Origin: Myxococcaceae bacterium JPH2
GTDB lineage: Bacteria > Myxococcota > Myxococcia > Myxococcales > Myxococcaceae
Direction: 5' to 3'
DNA: 64,000 bases
NCBI GenBank assembly: GCA_016458225.1
Contig: JAEMGR010000003.1
Coordinates: 496,001-560,000 of the forward strand
Shown: in pieces, positions 27,648 to 36,539 of the stretch
Layout: each line of letters begins with the position of its first letter
Position numbering within the stretch: position 1 is the stretch's first letter
Translations under genes and position numbers: made by a program
Notes under the pieces: generated by a model
Databases searched by the model: none
What the model was told of the DNA's origin: nothing
Seen by the model: the letters and a program-made list of their open reading frames with translations, nothing else

Positions 27648-28664
27648 ATGGAGACTCGCCGGCTGGGGGCCCAGGGGCCCGTCGTCTCGAAGTTGGGATT
27701 GGGTTGCATGGGGATGTCCGACTTCTACGCGGGCCGCGACGACGCGGAGTCCGAGGCCACGCTGCGGCGCGCGCTGGAGCGGGGCATCACCTTCTTCGAC
27801 ACCGCGGACGTCTACGGCTCGGGTCGCAACGAGGAGCTGGTGGGCCGCGTGCTGCGCGCACACCGCGCCCACGTCGTCCTGGCCACCAAGTTCGGCCTCG
27901 TGCTCGACCCGAACAACCCGCGCACGCGCGGCGTCAACGGCCGGCCCGAGTACGTGCGCCAGTGCTGCGACGCCAGCCTCCAGCGCCTCGGCACCGACGT
28001 CATCGACCTCTACTACCTGCACCGCGTGGATCCGCGCACGCCCATCGAGGACACCGTGGGCGCCATGGCGGACCTCGTGAAGCAGGGCAAGGTGCGCCAC
28101 CTGGGATTGTCGGAGGTGAGCTCGGACACGCTGCGGCGCGCGTGCGCCGTGCATCCCATCGCCGCGCTCCAGACCGAGTACTCGCTGTGGAGCCGCGAGC
28201 CCGAGGACGGCGTGCTCCAGACCTGCCGCGAGCTGGGCGTGGGCTTCGTGCCGTACAGCCCGCTCGGCCGCGGCTTCCTCACCGGCCAGTTCAAGCGCGT
28301 CGAAGACTTCGCGCCGGATGACTACCGCCGCACCTCGCCTCGCTTCCAGGGCGAGAACTTCCAGCGCAACCTGGCGCTGGTGGAGCACCTGGAGCACCTG
28401 GCGCGACAGCGGCGCTGCACGCCCGCGCAGCTCGCACTCGCCTGGGTCCTGGCTCGGGGTGAGGACCTGGTGCCCATCCCCGGCACCAAGCGCCGCGCGT
28501 TCCTGGAGGACAACCTGGCCGCGCTGGAGGTGCGGCTGACCCGACAGGACTTGGATGACCTCGAGTCCATCGCACCGCCGGGTGTGGCCTCGGGCGAGCG
28601 TTACCCGGAGGCGTTGCTGGGGCTGGTGCAGCCCCAGGGGCCAGGCCAATCGCGCACGCGCTGA
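27648..28664 (+). CDS. Aldo/keto reductase
   Basis: 338 residues from ATG 27648, which has GGAGGA upstream; an in-frame start at 27555 would add an Arg-rich leader. AKR signatures are all visible: [30 protein letters not shown] (Asp and Tyr of the catalytic set), VVLATKFG (Lys), [11 protein letters not shown] (His), and [16 protein letters not shown] near the C terminus for NADPH binding. It is the YajO/Tas-like type that reduces aldehydes or ketones with NADPH. It is divergent from the lipoprotein gene and appears to be a single-gene unit. Confidence 0.9.
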   Translation: METRRLGAQGPVVSKLGLGCMGMSDFYAGRDDAESEATLRRALERGITFFDTADVYGSGRNEELVGRVLRAHRAHVVLATKFGLVLDPNNPRTRGVNGRPEYVRQCCDASLQRLGTDVIDLYYLHRVDPRTPIEDTVGAMADLVKQGKVRHLGLSEVSSDTLRRACAVHPIAALQTEYSLWSREPEDGVLQTCRELGVGFVPYSPLGRGFLTGQFKRVEDFAPDDYRRTSPRFQGENFQRNLALVEHLEHLARQRRCTPAQLALAWVLARGEDLVPIPGTKRRAFLEDNLAALEVRLTRQDLDDLESIAPPGVASGERYPEALLGLVQPQGPGQSRTR

Positions 28665-28846
28665 GGGCGACCGCCGGTCCAGCACCCGACACCGCCACCC
28701 ACCTCCGGGCACACCGATGTCGTCTCCTTGGAGACCGCGGCGCGTCTGCTTCCTCGCGTCGCCGTTCGAGTGAACGCCCCAGCAGGGGGGTCCCTGCCGC
28801 CCAGGCAGGTCCGTCGCTACGATGGAACCGGGGGGAGGCCATCACC

Positions 28847-31018
28847 GTGTCCATGCCCGTACATTCCGAGCCCGCAGCTCGAGCGTCTGGCGTTGTCTCG
28901 AATGACGATGTCGCACCGCCCAGGGGCCCCGAGGCCCGGGGACAGTCACGCACGGGACTCGCGGTGGTCCAGGTGAAGACGTCCGCGGTCGGACAGTACA
29001 GCGTGGCACTGATGGCCTTCGGCATCGCGCTGTTCCTGGAGCGCGTCCTGGGTGTCTTCATGGCCACCCATCCCTTCCTGTTCTTCTACGGGGCCGTCGC
29101 CATCGCGGGCTGGTGGGGCGGCTGGGGCCCGGCGCTCATGAACACGGCGCTGTCCCTCATCTCCTTCAGCGCCTTCTTCCCGCTCGGCCACCAGGGCGAC
29201 TGGGTGCGTCCGTCGGACGTCGTGTCGCTCGGCATCTTCGCGATGCTGGCGCTGCTCGTGACGAAGCTGAACGTGAGCCTGCGGCGCACCAACGCCGAGC
29301 GCGCGCTGCTGCTGGAGCGGGAGCGCGCCGCCCGAAGCGAGGCCGAGAACGAGCGCGCCCGCCTCCACTCGCTCTTCATGCAGGCCCCCGCGCACATCGC
29401 GCTCTTCCGAGGTCCGCAGCACATCTACGAGCTGTCCAACCCGCCCAACAACGAGCTGCTGGGCCACCGCCAGCTCGTGGGCCGCTCGGTGCGGCAGGCC
29501 GTGCCCACCGCCGAGGCCGAGGTCATCGCGTCGCTGCTGGACCGCGTCTACACCTCGGGAGAGCCGTTCATCGGGAGGGAGATGCCCATTCGCGTCCCGC
29601 GCCCCGACGGCGGCGAGCACGAGGTCTACTTCAACCTGGTGTACCAACCCACGCGCAACGCGCAGGGGCAGGTGGATGGCATTGCGGGCTTCGGCTTCGA
29701 CGTCACGGACCTGGCGCAGGCCCGCCAGCGCGCGGAGGCACTCACCGCCGAGCTGCGCCATGGAGAAGAGCGGCTGCGCATGCTGGCCGAGGCGAGCGCC
29801 ACCCTCGCCTCCTCACTGGACTACGAGGCCACGCTGCACAACATGGCGAAGCTGGCCGTGCCGCGCCTGGCGGACTGGTGCTTCGTGGACGTGGCCATGG
29901 CGGACGGCTCGTTCAAGCGGGTGGAGGTCGCGCACGCCGCGCCCGAGGACGCGCCCCTCGCGGAGAAGGTGCGAGGGTTCACCGCCCTGCTGGACGGCAA
30001 TCCCTTGCATCCGCCCACGCAGGCCCTGCTGCGCGGCGAGGCGCTCCTCATCGAGGACTTCTCGGACGAGCGACTGGAGTCGAGCGGCCACAACGCGGAG
30101 CACGTGCGCGTCATGCGCGCCATCCGGCCTCGCTCGTTCGTGGTCGTGCCCTTGATGGTGCGTGAGCGCACCATGGGCATCCTCACGTGCTTCACGACGC
30201 ACTCGGGCCGGCACTACACGGAGATAGACCTGTCGTTCTTCCGAGAGCTGGCGAGCCGGGCCGCCCTCTCCATGGAGAACGCGCGCCTGTATCGCGAGGC
30301 CCAGGAAGCCATCCACCTGCGCGACGAGTTCCTCTCCATCGCGAGCCACGAGCTCAAGACGCCGCTCACGCCCTTGAGCCTCAAGCTGCAATCCCTCTCG
30401 CGAGAGCTGGGTCGCACCGCCGGGGTGCTGCCGCGCCCGCTGGTGGAGAGCTACGTGGAGGTGGGCTCGCGACAGGTGAAGAAGCTGTCGGAGCTGGTGA
30501 ACACGCTGCTGGATGTCTCGCGCATCGCCTCGGGGCGACTGCGGCTGGACGCGGCGGAGGTGGACCTGGCCGCGCTGGTGCGCGAGCTGGTGGGACGGCA
30601 CGAAGCCCAGGCGGTGCGCATGGGCTCGCCCCTGCAGCTCGAGGGCGCGGACGTGCCCATCCTCGGGTGGTGGGACCGGCTCCGGTTGGAGCAGGTGGTG
30701 ATGAACCTGGTGGACAACGCCATCAAGTACGGCCAGGGACGGCCCATCCACCTGCGGCTCGCCGAGGGGCCCGAGCGCGCCCGGCTCACGGTGCGCGACG
30801 AGGGCATCGGCATCGCGCCCGAGCATCTGCCGCGCATCTTCGGCCGCTTCGAGCGCGCGGTGTCCGACCGGCACTATGGCGGCCTGGGGCTGGGGCTCTA
30901 CATCACCCGCACGCTCGTGGAGGCCATGAGCGGCACGGTGCAGGTGGAGAGTCGCTTGGGCCGCGGCTCCATCTTCACCGTGGAGCTGCCCCGGGTTCAT
31001 CACGCACGCGAGTCGTGA
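28847..31018 (+). CDS. Membrane PAS/GAF sensor histidine kinase
   Basis: 723 residues from GTG 28847 (ATG 28853 is an alternative). Three or four transmembrane helices at residues about 45-140 resemble the DUF4118 sensor module (PFLFFYGAVAIAGWWGGWGPAL). A coiled coil, a PAS domain (about 175-290) and a GAF domain (about 310-485) follow. The kinase core has H-box SIASHELKTPL (His501), N-box VVMNLVDNAIKYG, DEGIGI and GLGLGLYI. No receiver. The signal sensed and the cognate regulator are not evident. The gene ends four bases from the convergent 5'-nucleotidase gene. Confidence 0.88.
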   Translation: MSMPVHSEPAARASGVVSNDDVAPPRGPEARGQSRTGLAVVQVKTSAVGQYSVALMAFGIALFLERVLGVFMATHPFLFFYGAVAIAGWWGGWGPALMNTALSLISFSAFFPLGHQGDWVRPSDVVSLGIFAMLALLVTKLNVSLRRTNAERALLLERERAARSEAENERARLHSLFMQAPAHIALFRGPQHIYELSNPPNNELLGHRQLVGRSVRQAVPTAEAEVIASLLDRVYTSGEPFIGREMPIRVPRPDGGEHEVYFNLVYQPTRNAQGQVDGIAGFGFDVTDLAQARQRAEALTAELRHGEERLRMLAEASATLASSLDYEATLHNMAKLAVPRLADWCFVDVAMADGSFKRVEVAHAAPEDAPLAEKVRGFTALLDGNPLHPPTQALLRGEALLIEDFSDERLESSGHNAEHVRVMRAIRPRSFVVVPLMVRERTMGILTCFTTHSGRHYTEIDLSFFRELASRAALSMENARLYREAQEAIHLRDEFLSIASHELKTPLTPLSLKLQSLSRELGRTAGVLPRPLVESYVEVGSRQVKKLSELVNTLLDVSRIASGRLRLDAAEVDLAALVRELVGRHEAQAVRMGSPLQLEGADVPILGWWDRLRLEQVVMNLVDNAIKYGQGRPIHLRLAEGPERARLTVRDEGIGIAPEHLPRIFGRFERAVSDRHYGGLGLGLYITRTLVEAMSGTVQVESRLGRGSIFTVELPRVHHARES

Positions 31019-31022
31019 GCGC

Positions 31023-32879
31023 TTACGGCGCCGCGCCACACTTCGCCGCGCCCAGCGTGGGAGCGAAGTACGCGCCGTAGAGGTCCGGCGTGAGCGAGAA
31101 GTTGCACGTGTTCGTCGCGACCGGAGACACGTTGGGGTGCGCCTCCAGGTAGCGCGCGATGTAATCACGCACGCCATCGGCGGAGGTCCAGAGCACGCTG
31201 CCCTCGCGGAACATGTCGTAGCCGCCGCCACCGCCCGCGCGGTAGTTGTTGATGGCGATGCGGAACACCTGATCGTCGGTGACGTCTTTTCCGTGGAAGC
31301 GCAGGTGGGTGAGCCGGGAGCCTGTGGGCCGAGAGAGGTCGTAGCCGTACTCGATGCCCGAGTAGAGGTCCCAGTTGAAGTCCGGCACGGTGGGCGTGGT
31401 GGCCTTGGCGTCCTCGGGCTTCGCGGGCAGGTGGTTGCCATCCAGCGTGGCGAAGTAGCGGGCATTCACCTCCAGCGCGCGACGCAGGATGGAGCCATTG
31501 ATCTCCATCACATACAGCGTGTTGTCGTAGATGTAGATGCTGTACGCGTCGCGCAGGGTGAGGTCACCGGCCGGCAGCGCGCCGTCATTGGTGAAGAGGG
31601 CCGCCAGGGACACGTCCACGTCATGGCCGGCCTGATGCGCGGCATCTTCCTGCACGAGGTTGATGAGGTCCGCGAGGGGGCTGTCGACGTATCGCCCGGC
31701 GAAGCCTCCGGGGAACGCGGCCGTGGTGTTGCCCACCTTCCGATTCACATACGCGAGGGTGGTGTCATGCGCCGCCTGGGAGAGCCGCTTCACGTCCGCG
31801 TCCTCCGCGACCGCCTCCACCGAGAGCAGCTTCGAGTCGTGGCTGTTGACGACCCAGTGGGCATCATTCCAGTTGAGCTTGAGCTGGACCTCGGCGAGAT
31901 GGCTGCCCCAGCGATTGGGTTGGGTGAGGAGGACCTCGCGCCCGTCCTTGTTGTGCATCAGCATCTTCGGAATGGGCTGATGGGTGTGTCCGGTGAGGAG
32001 CACGTCCACGTCGGGCACATCCTGAGCAATCTGGACGGCCTCGTTCTCGCCCGGGAGGTTGCCTCGGTCGTTCCACTTCGTGGGGTCCGCGTAGTCCGCG
32101 AGCCACGAGTCCGCGACGCTGGCGCTCCCGGTGGGTTGCTTGTCCGGACCGCTGTGGATGGCCACCACGATGATGTCGGCGCCAGCGGCCTTCATCCGGG
32201 GCACATAGGTCTTCGCGGTCTTCAGCGGATCATCGAAGCGCAGGTCCGGAATGTTCTCCGCCCGCTCCCAGGTGGTGACGCCTGGCGTGACGAGGCCGAG
32301 GATGCCCACCGTCACGCCGCACACGTTCTGAAGGACATAGGGCGTGAAGGCCTCGGAGCCATCGGCGCTCTTGCGAACGTTGGCGCCGAGGAGGGGGAAG
32401 CGGACCTCGCCCTTGAACTTCCCGAGGACGCCGAGCCCGTAGTTGAACTCGTGATTGCCGAGCGCCATGGCGGCATAGCCCAGCTCGTTCATGGCGGTGG
32501 CCATGGGGTGCTGGGGCTTGTTGTCGACGAGGGCGTAATACGTGCCGAGCGGCGTGCCCTGGATGGTGTCACCGGTATCGACGAGCAGGGTGCAGTCGGG
32601 GTTCTTGGCGCGCTCTTGTTTGACGAGAGCGGCGACCTTGGCCAGGCCACGCTTCGCGTCGGCTTTCCCGGTGAAGTAGTCCCACGCGAAGATGTTGGAG
32701 TGCAGGTCGCTCGTCTGGAGGAGGGTGAGCGTCCGGGGCGAGAAATCGGCTGCTTGGGGGATGACGGTGACGGGCGGGGGGCCTTCCGAGTCATTGCACG
32801 CGGTGAGGAGGGGACAGACACCGACGAGACAGGAAATCGCGGCACGCACTGCGCGCGCCAGACGGGGGGAATGCATCAT
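31023..32879 (-). CDS. 5'-nucleotidase/UshA-family lipoprotein
   Basis: 618 residues. The N-terminal lipoprotein signal ends PLLTAC. The calcineurin-like metal site is complete: QTSDLHSN, DTGDTIQG, LGNHEFNYG, VAIHSG and TGHTHQ. The C-terminal 5'-nucleotidase domain holds NRWGSHL and INNYRAGGGGGYDMF, which form the substrate pocket. Expected activity is hydrolysis of nucleotides or 2',3'-cyclic nucleotides outside the cytoplasm, for phosphate and nucleoside salvage. It is a single-gene unit convergent with the histidine kinase. ATG 32879 and ATG 32876 are both possible starts. Confidence 0.88.
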   Translation of the reverse strand: MMHSPRLARAVRAAISCLVGVCPLLTACNDSEGPPPVTVIPQAADFSPRTLTLLQTSDLHSNIFAWDYFTGKADAKRGLAKVAALVKQERAKNPDCTLLVDTGDTIQGTPLGTYYALVDNKPQHPMATAMNELGYAAMALGNHEFNYGLGVLGKFKGEVRFPLLGANVRKSADGSEAFTPYVLQNVCGVTVGILGLVTPGVTTWERAENIPDLRFDDPLKTAKTYVPRMKAAGADIIVVAIHSGPDKQPTGSASVADSWLADYADPTKWNDRGNLPGENEAVQIAQDVPDVDVLLTGHTHQPIPKMLMHNKDGREVLLTQPNRWGSHLAEVQLKLNWNDAHWVVNSHDSKLLSVEAVAEDADVKRLSQAAHDTTLAYVNRKVGNTTAAFPGGFAGRYVDSPLADLINLVQEDAAHQAGHDVDVSLAALFTNDGALPAGDLTLRDAYSIYIYDNTLYVMEINGSILRRALEVNARYFATLDGNHLPAKPEDAKATTPTVPDFNWDLYSGIEYGYDLSRPTGSRLTHLRFHGKDVTDDQVFRIAINNYRAGGGGGYDMFREGSVLWTSADGVRDYIARYLEAHPNVSPVATNTCNFSLTPDLYGAYFAPTLGAAKCGAAP

Positions 32880-32967
32880 GAGACCTCCGAGGATGGTGAC
32901 TCGGCACCCTACGTGTCCGTCGGGCAGTGTCTCGCCAACACTCGGCGACGCAAGGGTCCCGGTTCCG

Positions 32968-33189
32968 TCACATCCCCGAGTGTCCGATGTCTGGCTTCAT
33001 CCCCACGTCCGAGCGTGTGCTTTCAATCGACAGCCAGAACCAACGCCCTCCCGAGTCGAGCGCGCCGCGAAGAAACTCGGCGAACGAGGCCGCGATCCTC
33101 GGACAGTATTCAGGGTCGGGAAACGCCTCGCGATATCCATCGCGAATGACATAGCGACCCGCCTCCCGCTGCCCCACGTCGAGCAGGAG
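32968..33189 (-). pseudogene. Truncated SMI1/KNR4-like (SUKH) C-terminal remnant
   Basis: A frame of about 73 codons on the minus strand, with no good start codon (only GTG 33177), directly after a stop codon. It reads LLLDVGQREAGRYVIRDGY, then CPRIAASFAEFLRGAL and RWFWLSIES. The phrase SFAEFLRGAL with an aromatic, acidic lead-in looks like the end of SUKH/SMI1-KNR4 proteins. The N-terminal two thirds are missing: the radical SAM gene ends about 40 bases upstream. I read it as a broken remnant of an immunity-type gene; the family assignment is tentative. Confidence 0.45.
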
Positions 33190-33229
33190 TCAGTTGAGTG
33201 CGCCGGGCGCCCCAGGCAGGCACGATGAA

Positions 33230-34036
33230 TCAATAAGCAGAGAGTCGAGGATGCGGCGTCCGAGGAAGCTGGGCGTGCGGCGCCCACGGGCCACTGGACC
33301 CCAGACATCGCCGGCAGGTCTCCAGCGGCGTCTCTCGCTCCAGATAGCCGAGCATCCGCGCGAGCAACTCCGGGCCGTCCAGTGACACCCCATCCACTTC
33401 CGACAACGCAGGCGACTCCGGGTGCTCACGCCGCACCACGGTCTCGACATGCGGAGGCCGCGTGCACAGGTAGAAGCGACCTTGGTGCACCAGATGGCAC
33501 CGCGTCTTGAGCCAGCAGCGCGCGAAGACCTCGCGCGTCTCGGCGTCCGACGTCGAGGGGCTCTCGGGAGTCAGCTGCTGGAACGCGTCGATGCGCTTCA
33601 CTGTGAGATAGACGCCGTGCTGTTCGCACCGCTCCGTGATGCGCGCGATGGAGCGCTCCGGTAACAGCCGCGACGAATAGACAGACAGCGTCATCCGGTC
33701 GAGCCGCTCGTACACCGCATCCGGCGCGCTCTGCGCGAGGAACCCATTCGTGGTGACGGAGAACTGCTCGCTGATGCCCGAGGCCCGAGCCACGTCGAGC
33801 AGCGCGGGAAGGTCCGGATGCAGGAACGGCTCCCCTCCCGTGAACTTGAACACCTGCGGCTTGAGGACTCGGGCCAGCGTCCGCAGGTCCTCACCGAGCC
33901 GCTCGGGCGACACGGTCCAGGCCGGCAAGTGGGGAGACAAGGGGCAGCACTGCACGCAGCGCAGGTTGCAGTGCGTGGCGGCATGCGCCTCCAGGGCCCA
34001 GGTGAGGATGCGACCGTCGTGGAGGTCGTAATGCAC
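33230..34036 (-). CDS. Radical SAM protein with SPASM/twitch-like C terminus
   Basis: 268 residues from GTG 34036, chosen because AGGATGGGG lies just upstream and it avoids overlap with the divergent gene; the frame is open 75 codons further. The cluster motif is CNLRCVQCC (CxxxCxxC), followed by FKFTGGEPFLHPDL (the GGE motif). The C-terminal quarter has Cys residues spaced like a twitch/SPASM auxiliary cluster site (FARCWLKTRCHLVHQGRFYLC ... ETCRRC). Such enzymes act on peptides or on amino sugars (BtrN type). It diverges from an asparagine-synthetase-like gene 53 bases away, suggesting a shared specialised pathway. Confidence 0.8.
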   Translation of the reverse strand: MHYDLHDGRILTWALEAHAATHCNLRCVQCCPLSPHLPAWTVSPERLGEDLRTLARVLKPQVFKFTGGEPFLHPDLPALLDVARASGISEQFSVTTNGFLAQSAPDAVYERLDRMTLSVYSSRLLPERSIARITERCEQHGVYLTVKRIDAFQQLTPESPSTSDAETREVFARCWLKTRCHLVHQGRFYLCTRPPHVETVVRREHPESPALSEVDGVSLDGPELLARMLGYLERETPLETCRRCLGSSGPWAPHAQLPRTPHPRLSAY

Positions 34037-34089
34037 GGCCCCATCCTGCCAGGGTTGCCCCGAGCCTCGCGCGCCTGCACCATCTCCCC

Positions 34090-35361
34090 GTGTCGCATCC
34101 TCTCGGAGAAACGCGCGGGCCCCTCGCTCGACTGCCCTCGTGGCGAGCCACCGAAAGGGCCGAGCCCGGACTCGCCCCCACGTCCGTCGCGGCCCTCCTG
34201 CGTCACGACCTGTCCCCCACCGCGAGCCTGTTCCAAGGGATGCAATGCCTCCCGGTCCCACCGCCCGCCATCACGCGCGGCGTGGACACGCCACGCGATG
34301 AGGACACCCTGGCTGATGCGCTGCGCACGCTCGGGGAGCAAGCCATTCAAGCCCAGGTCGGCGCGGGCACACGTGATGTGAGCCTCAGCGGTGGAGTCGA
34401 CAGCGCGGCGCTGTGCGCGATGGCCGCGCGCCACGCACCGGGGCGGATCCGCGCGTGGACCATGGACGTCCACTTCGCCGACACCACCGAGCGCGCCAAC
34501 GCCCAGCTCATGGCGCGCGTGGCCGGAGTCGAACAGGTGGACGTGCCGATTCCGGATGCGTGCCTGCCCGATCTCTTCGAGCCGGCGGTGCGCGCCAACC
34601 CACGCGTCATCCTCAATGCCCGCGCCATCGCCAGCTTCGCGTTCTACGCGGAGGCGAAGCGACTCGGAGTCGGCCCGGTCATGCTCAGTGGCGCGGGCGC
34701 GGACGAAGTGATGCTCGGCAATCCCCGAGCACGCGCCAACGCCCGCGCGCAGGTGGATGAGGATCGAAAGCTCGCGGCCCGCGTACTCCGCCATCCCGCA
34801 CCGGAGTTCGCCCTCGACTCCACGACCATGCCCTGGGACCTCGGGCCGTGGGAGGCGAACCGCTCCGACGAGGTCCGCCACGCCGCCTGGGTCTTGCGAG
34901 AGCTGGTCCTGCCTCCCGAGCTGTGCGGCGCCCGAGCCCATGGCCTCACGGTGCGCACACCGTACCTGGACGAAGCCTTCGCTCGCTTCACGCTCGCACT
35001 CCCCGCTTCGTTGCTGGTGCGAGGCGACCTGGGCAAGTGGCTCTTCCGGCACGCGGTGCGCACGCTCGTCCCCGACGAGGTCCGGCTCGCGCGCAAGACG
35101 CCGCGCTATGCCCAGACCGCCCTCTCCAGTCCCATGCGCCAGCGCTGGCTGGAGCTGTATCGCGAATGGCTCTCTCCCCACCGCCTGGAGCCGCTCCAGG
35201 TCATCGACCCCGTCGCGGTGCTCGCGCTCCTGGATGACTATGCGCGGCTCGCTCCCGAGGACACCCGTGCGGCGGCGGTGGATCGCCTGTTGATGCGGCT
35301 GGTGTCACTCGCCATGCTCCACGCTCACCCCGAGGCATGTCGCGCATGTCCCGAATCCTGA
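34090..35361 (+). CDS. Asparagine-synthetase-like ATP-dependent amide synthetase lacking the glutaminase domain
   Basis: 423 residues from GTG. The ATP-pyrophosphatase motif is DVSLSGGVDSAALC (SGGVDS at 100-105). It is followed by MLSGAGADEVMLGN and RTPYLDEAFARFTLALP, then the Lys in GDLGKWLFRHAVRTLVPDE, all matching the AsnB C-terminal domain. Only about 65 residues precede it, resembling the tail of a glutaminase domain (LFQGMQCLPVP). The N-terminal Cys nucleophile is absent, so it cannot use glutamine alone; beta-lactam synthetase and lasso-peptide cyclase relatives behave similarly. Probably activates a carboxylate and forms an amide. It overlaps the downstream glycosyltransferase gene. 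Confidence 0.78.
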   Translation: MSHPLGETRGPLARLPSWRATERAEPGLAPTSVAALLRHDLSPTASLFQGMQCLPVPPPAITRGVDTPRDEDTLADALRTLGEQAIQAQVGAGTRDVSLSGGVDSAALCAMAARHAPGRIRAWTMDVHFADTTERANAQLMARVAGVEQVDVPIPDACLPDLFEPAVRANPRVILNARAIASFAFYAEAKRLGVGPVMLSGAGADEVMLGNPRARANARAQVDEDRKLAARVLRHPAPEFALDSTTMPWDLGPWEANRSDEVRHAAWVLRELVLPPELCGARAHGLTVRTPYLDEAFARFTLALPASLLVRGDLGKWLFRHAVRTLVPDEVRLARKTPRYAQTALSSPMRQRWLELYREWLSPHRLEPLQVIDPVAVLALLDDYARLAPEDTRAAAVDRLLMRLVSLAMLHAHPEACRACPES

Positions 35362-36539
35362 TCGCCACCTCGCCCGAGAAAGGGCACGTCAACCCGATGG
35401 TCGGCGTGGCGCAGTGGCTGCGCCGCTTGGGCCACACCGTGGGCTGGCTGTGTCTGCCCGAGCCCGCGCCCCAGCTCGAACACCTCGGTGTCGAGCTGCT
35501 CCACCTCCCCACGGCGCGCCCCGCCGCGCCCGCCATCGAGACCGGTGGCGAGGCCCTGGCGAAGCTCGTTCAAGACGAGGCCGCGTTGGGCGCGTGGATC
35601 CGTGGGCTGCTGCTCGACGCGGTACCCGCGCTCATTCCTCCCGTGCGCGAGGTGGTGCGCGCCTTCCGTCCCGACGTGATGGCGCTGGATGGAATGCAGT
35701 ACGCGGCCGTGCTCGCCGCGCACGCGGAAGGCATCCCCTGGGCGGGAGTGTCCTCCGCGCTGACGCTGCTGGAACCAGAGCTGGACCTGGCGCTCTTGCG
35801 CAACGTGCGAGCCCTGGCCGCAGACCGTCAGGCCCTGTTCGCCCGCTATGGCTTCGACGCGCGCTTCCGAACCTGTGAGTGCCTGTCACCGAGCCTCAAC
35901 ACCATCTTCGCGACAGAGGACTTCGTCGGCTCGGACGCGCGCGTTCCTCCCGCCACGCACCTCGTGGGCCCCTCGATTCCGCCCGAGGACCGAGGCGATG
36001 AAGTGGACTTCCCCTGGCACCGCATGGGCGACAAGCCCGTGGTGTATGCCTCGTTCGGCAGTCAGATTTCGTGGCAGCCCGAGCTGTTCCGTCTCATCGC
36101 GGAAGCCGCCGCACCGCTGGGCGTCACGCTGGTCCTCACGGCAGGAGCGCTGGCCGGCACGGACTTCCCCAGCACGCTGCCCGGTGACGTCGTGGCCGTT
36201 CCGTATGTGCCACAGCGCCAGCTCCTGCGGCGCACGTCCGTGTTCATCTCGCATGGCGGCGCCAACTCGGTGATGGAGGCGATGACGGCGGGCGTTCCGC
36301 TCCTCTTGCTGCCCGTCTGCAATGATCAGCCGGTGCAGGCGCACTTCCTCGAGCAGGCAGGAGCGGGGCGTGTACTCGCCCCCTCCCGAATGACCGTGCA
36401 CGAGTGCCGAGCCGCGCTCACCCAGCTCATGGCTCCAGAGTCCTCCATCCGGCGCAAGGTGTCCGCCATCTCCAAGGTCTACGGCGCACGCGACGGAGCC
36501 CGAGAAGCCGCCGAGCGCATCGCGGGTCTGGTCGAGTGA
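35346..36539 (+). CDS. GT1-family (UGT/MGT-like) glycosyltransferase
   Basis: 397 residues from ATG 35346, which has GAGG eight bases upstream; ATG 35337 is an alternative. The start lies inside the end of the asparagine-synthetase-like gene. The N terminus, RILIATSPEKGHVNPMVGVA, is the acceptor-binding half. The C-terminal nucleotide-sugar signature is FISHGGANSVMEAMTAGVPL followed by LLPVCNDQPVQAHFLEQAGAG. This family glycosylates small lipophilic molecules such as macrolides and polyketides. In this context it may decorate the product of the upstream enzymes. The stop overlaps the next gene by GTGA. Confidence 0.85.
   Translation: MSRILIATSPEKGHVNPMVGVAQWLRRLGHTVGWLCLPEPAPQLEHLGVELLHLPTARPAAPAIETGGEALAKLVQDEAALGAWIRGLLLDAVPALIPPVREVVRAFRPDVMALDGMQYAAVLAAHAEGIPWAGVSSALTLLEPELDLALLRNVRALAADRQALFARYGFDARFRTCECLSPSLNTIFATEDFVGSDARVPPATHLVGPSIPPEDRGDEVDFPWHRMGDKPVVYASFGSQISWQPELFRLIAEAAAPLGVTLVLTAGALAGTDFPSTLPGDVVAVPYVPQRQLLRRTSVFISHGGANSVMEAMTAGVPLLLLPVCNDQPVQAHFLEQAGAGRVLAPSRMTVHECRAALTQLMAPESSIRRKVSAISKVYGARDGAREAAERIAGLVE

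Noticed and set aside
28793-28809. Short hairpin CCTGCC-GGCAGG before the PAS/GAF histidine kinase
   Set aside because: Only six base pairs, no T tract, and 130 bases from the preceding stop; too weak to call.
32927-33154. A 75-codon plus-strand frame between the 5'-nucleotidase and radical SAM genes
   Set aside because: Its translation has no pattern, whereas the minus strand of the same bases reads as a SUKH-like C terminus.
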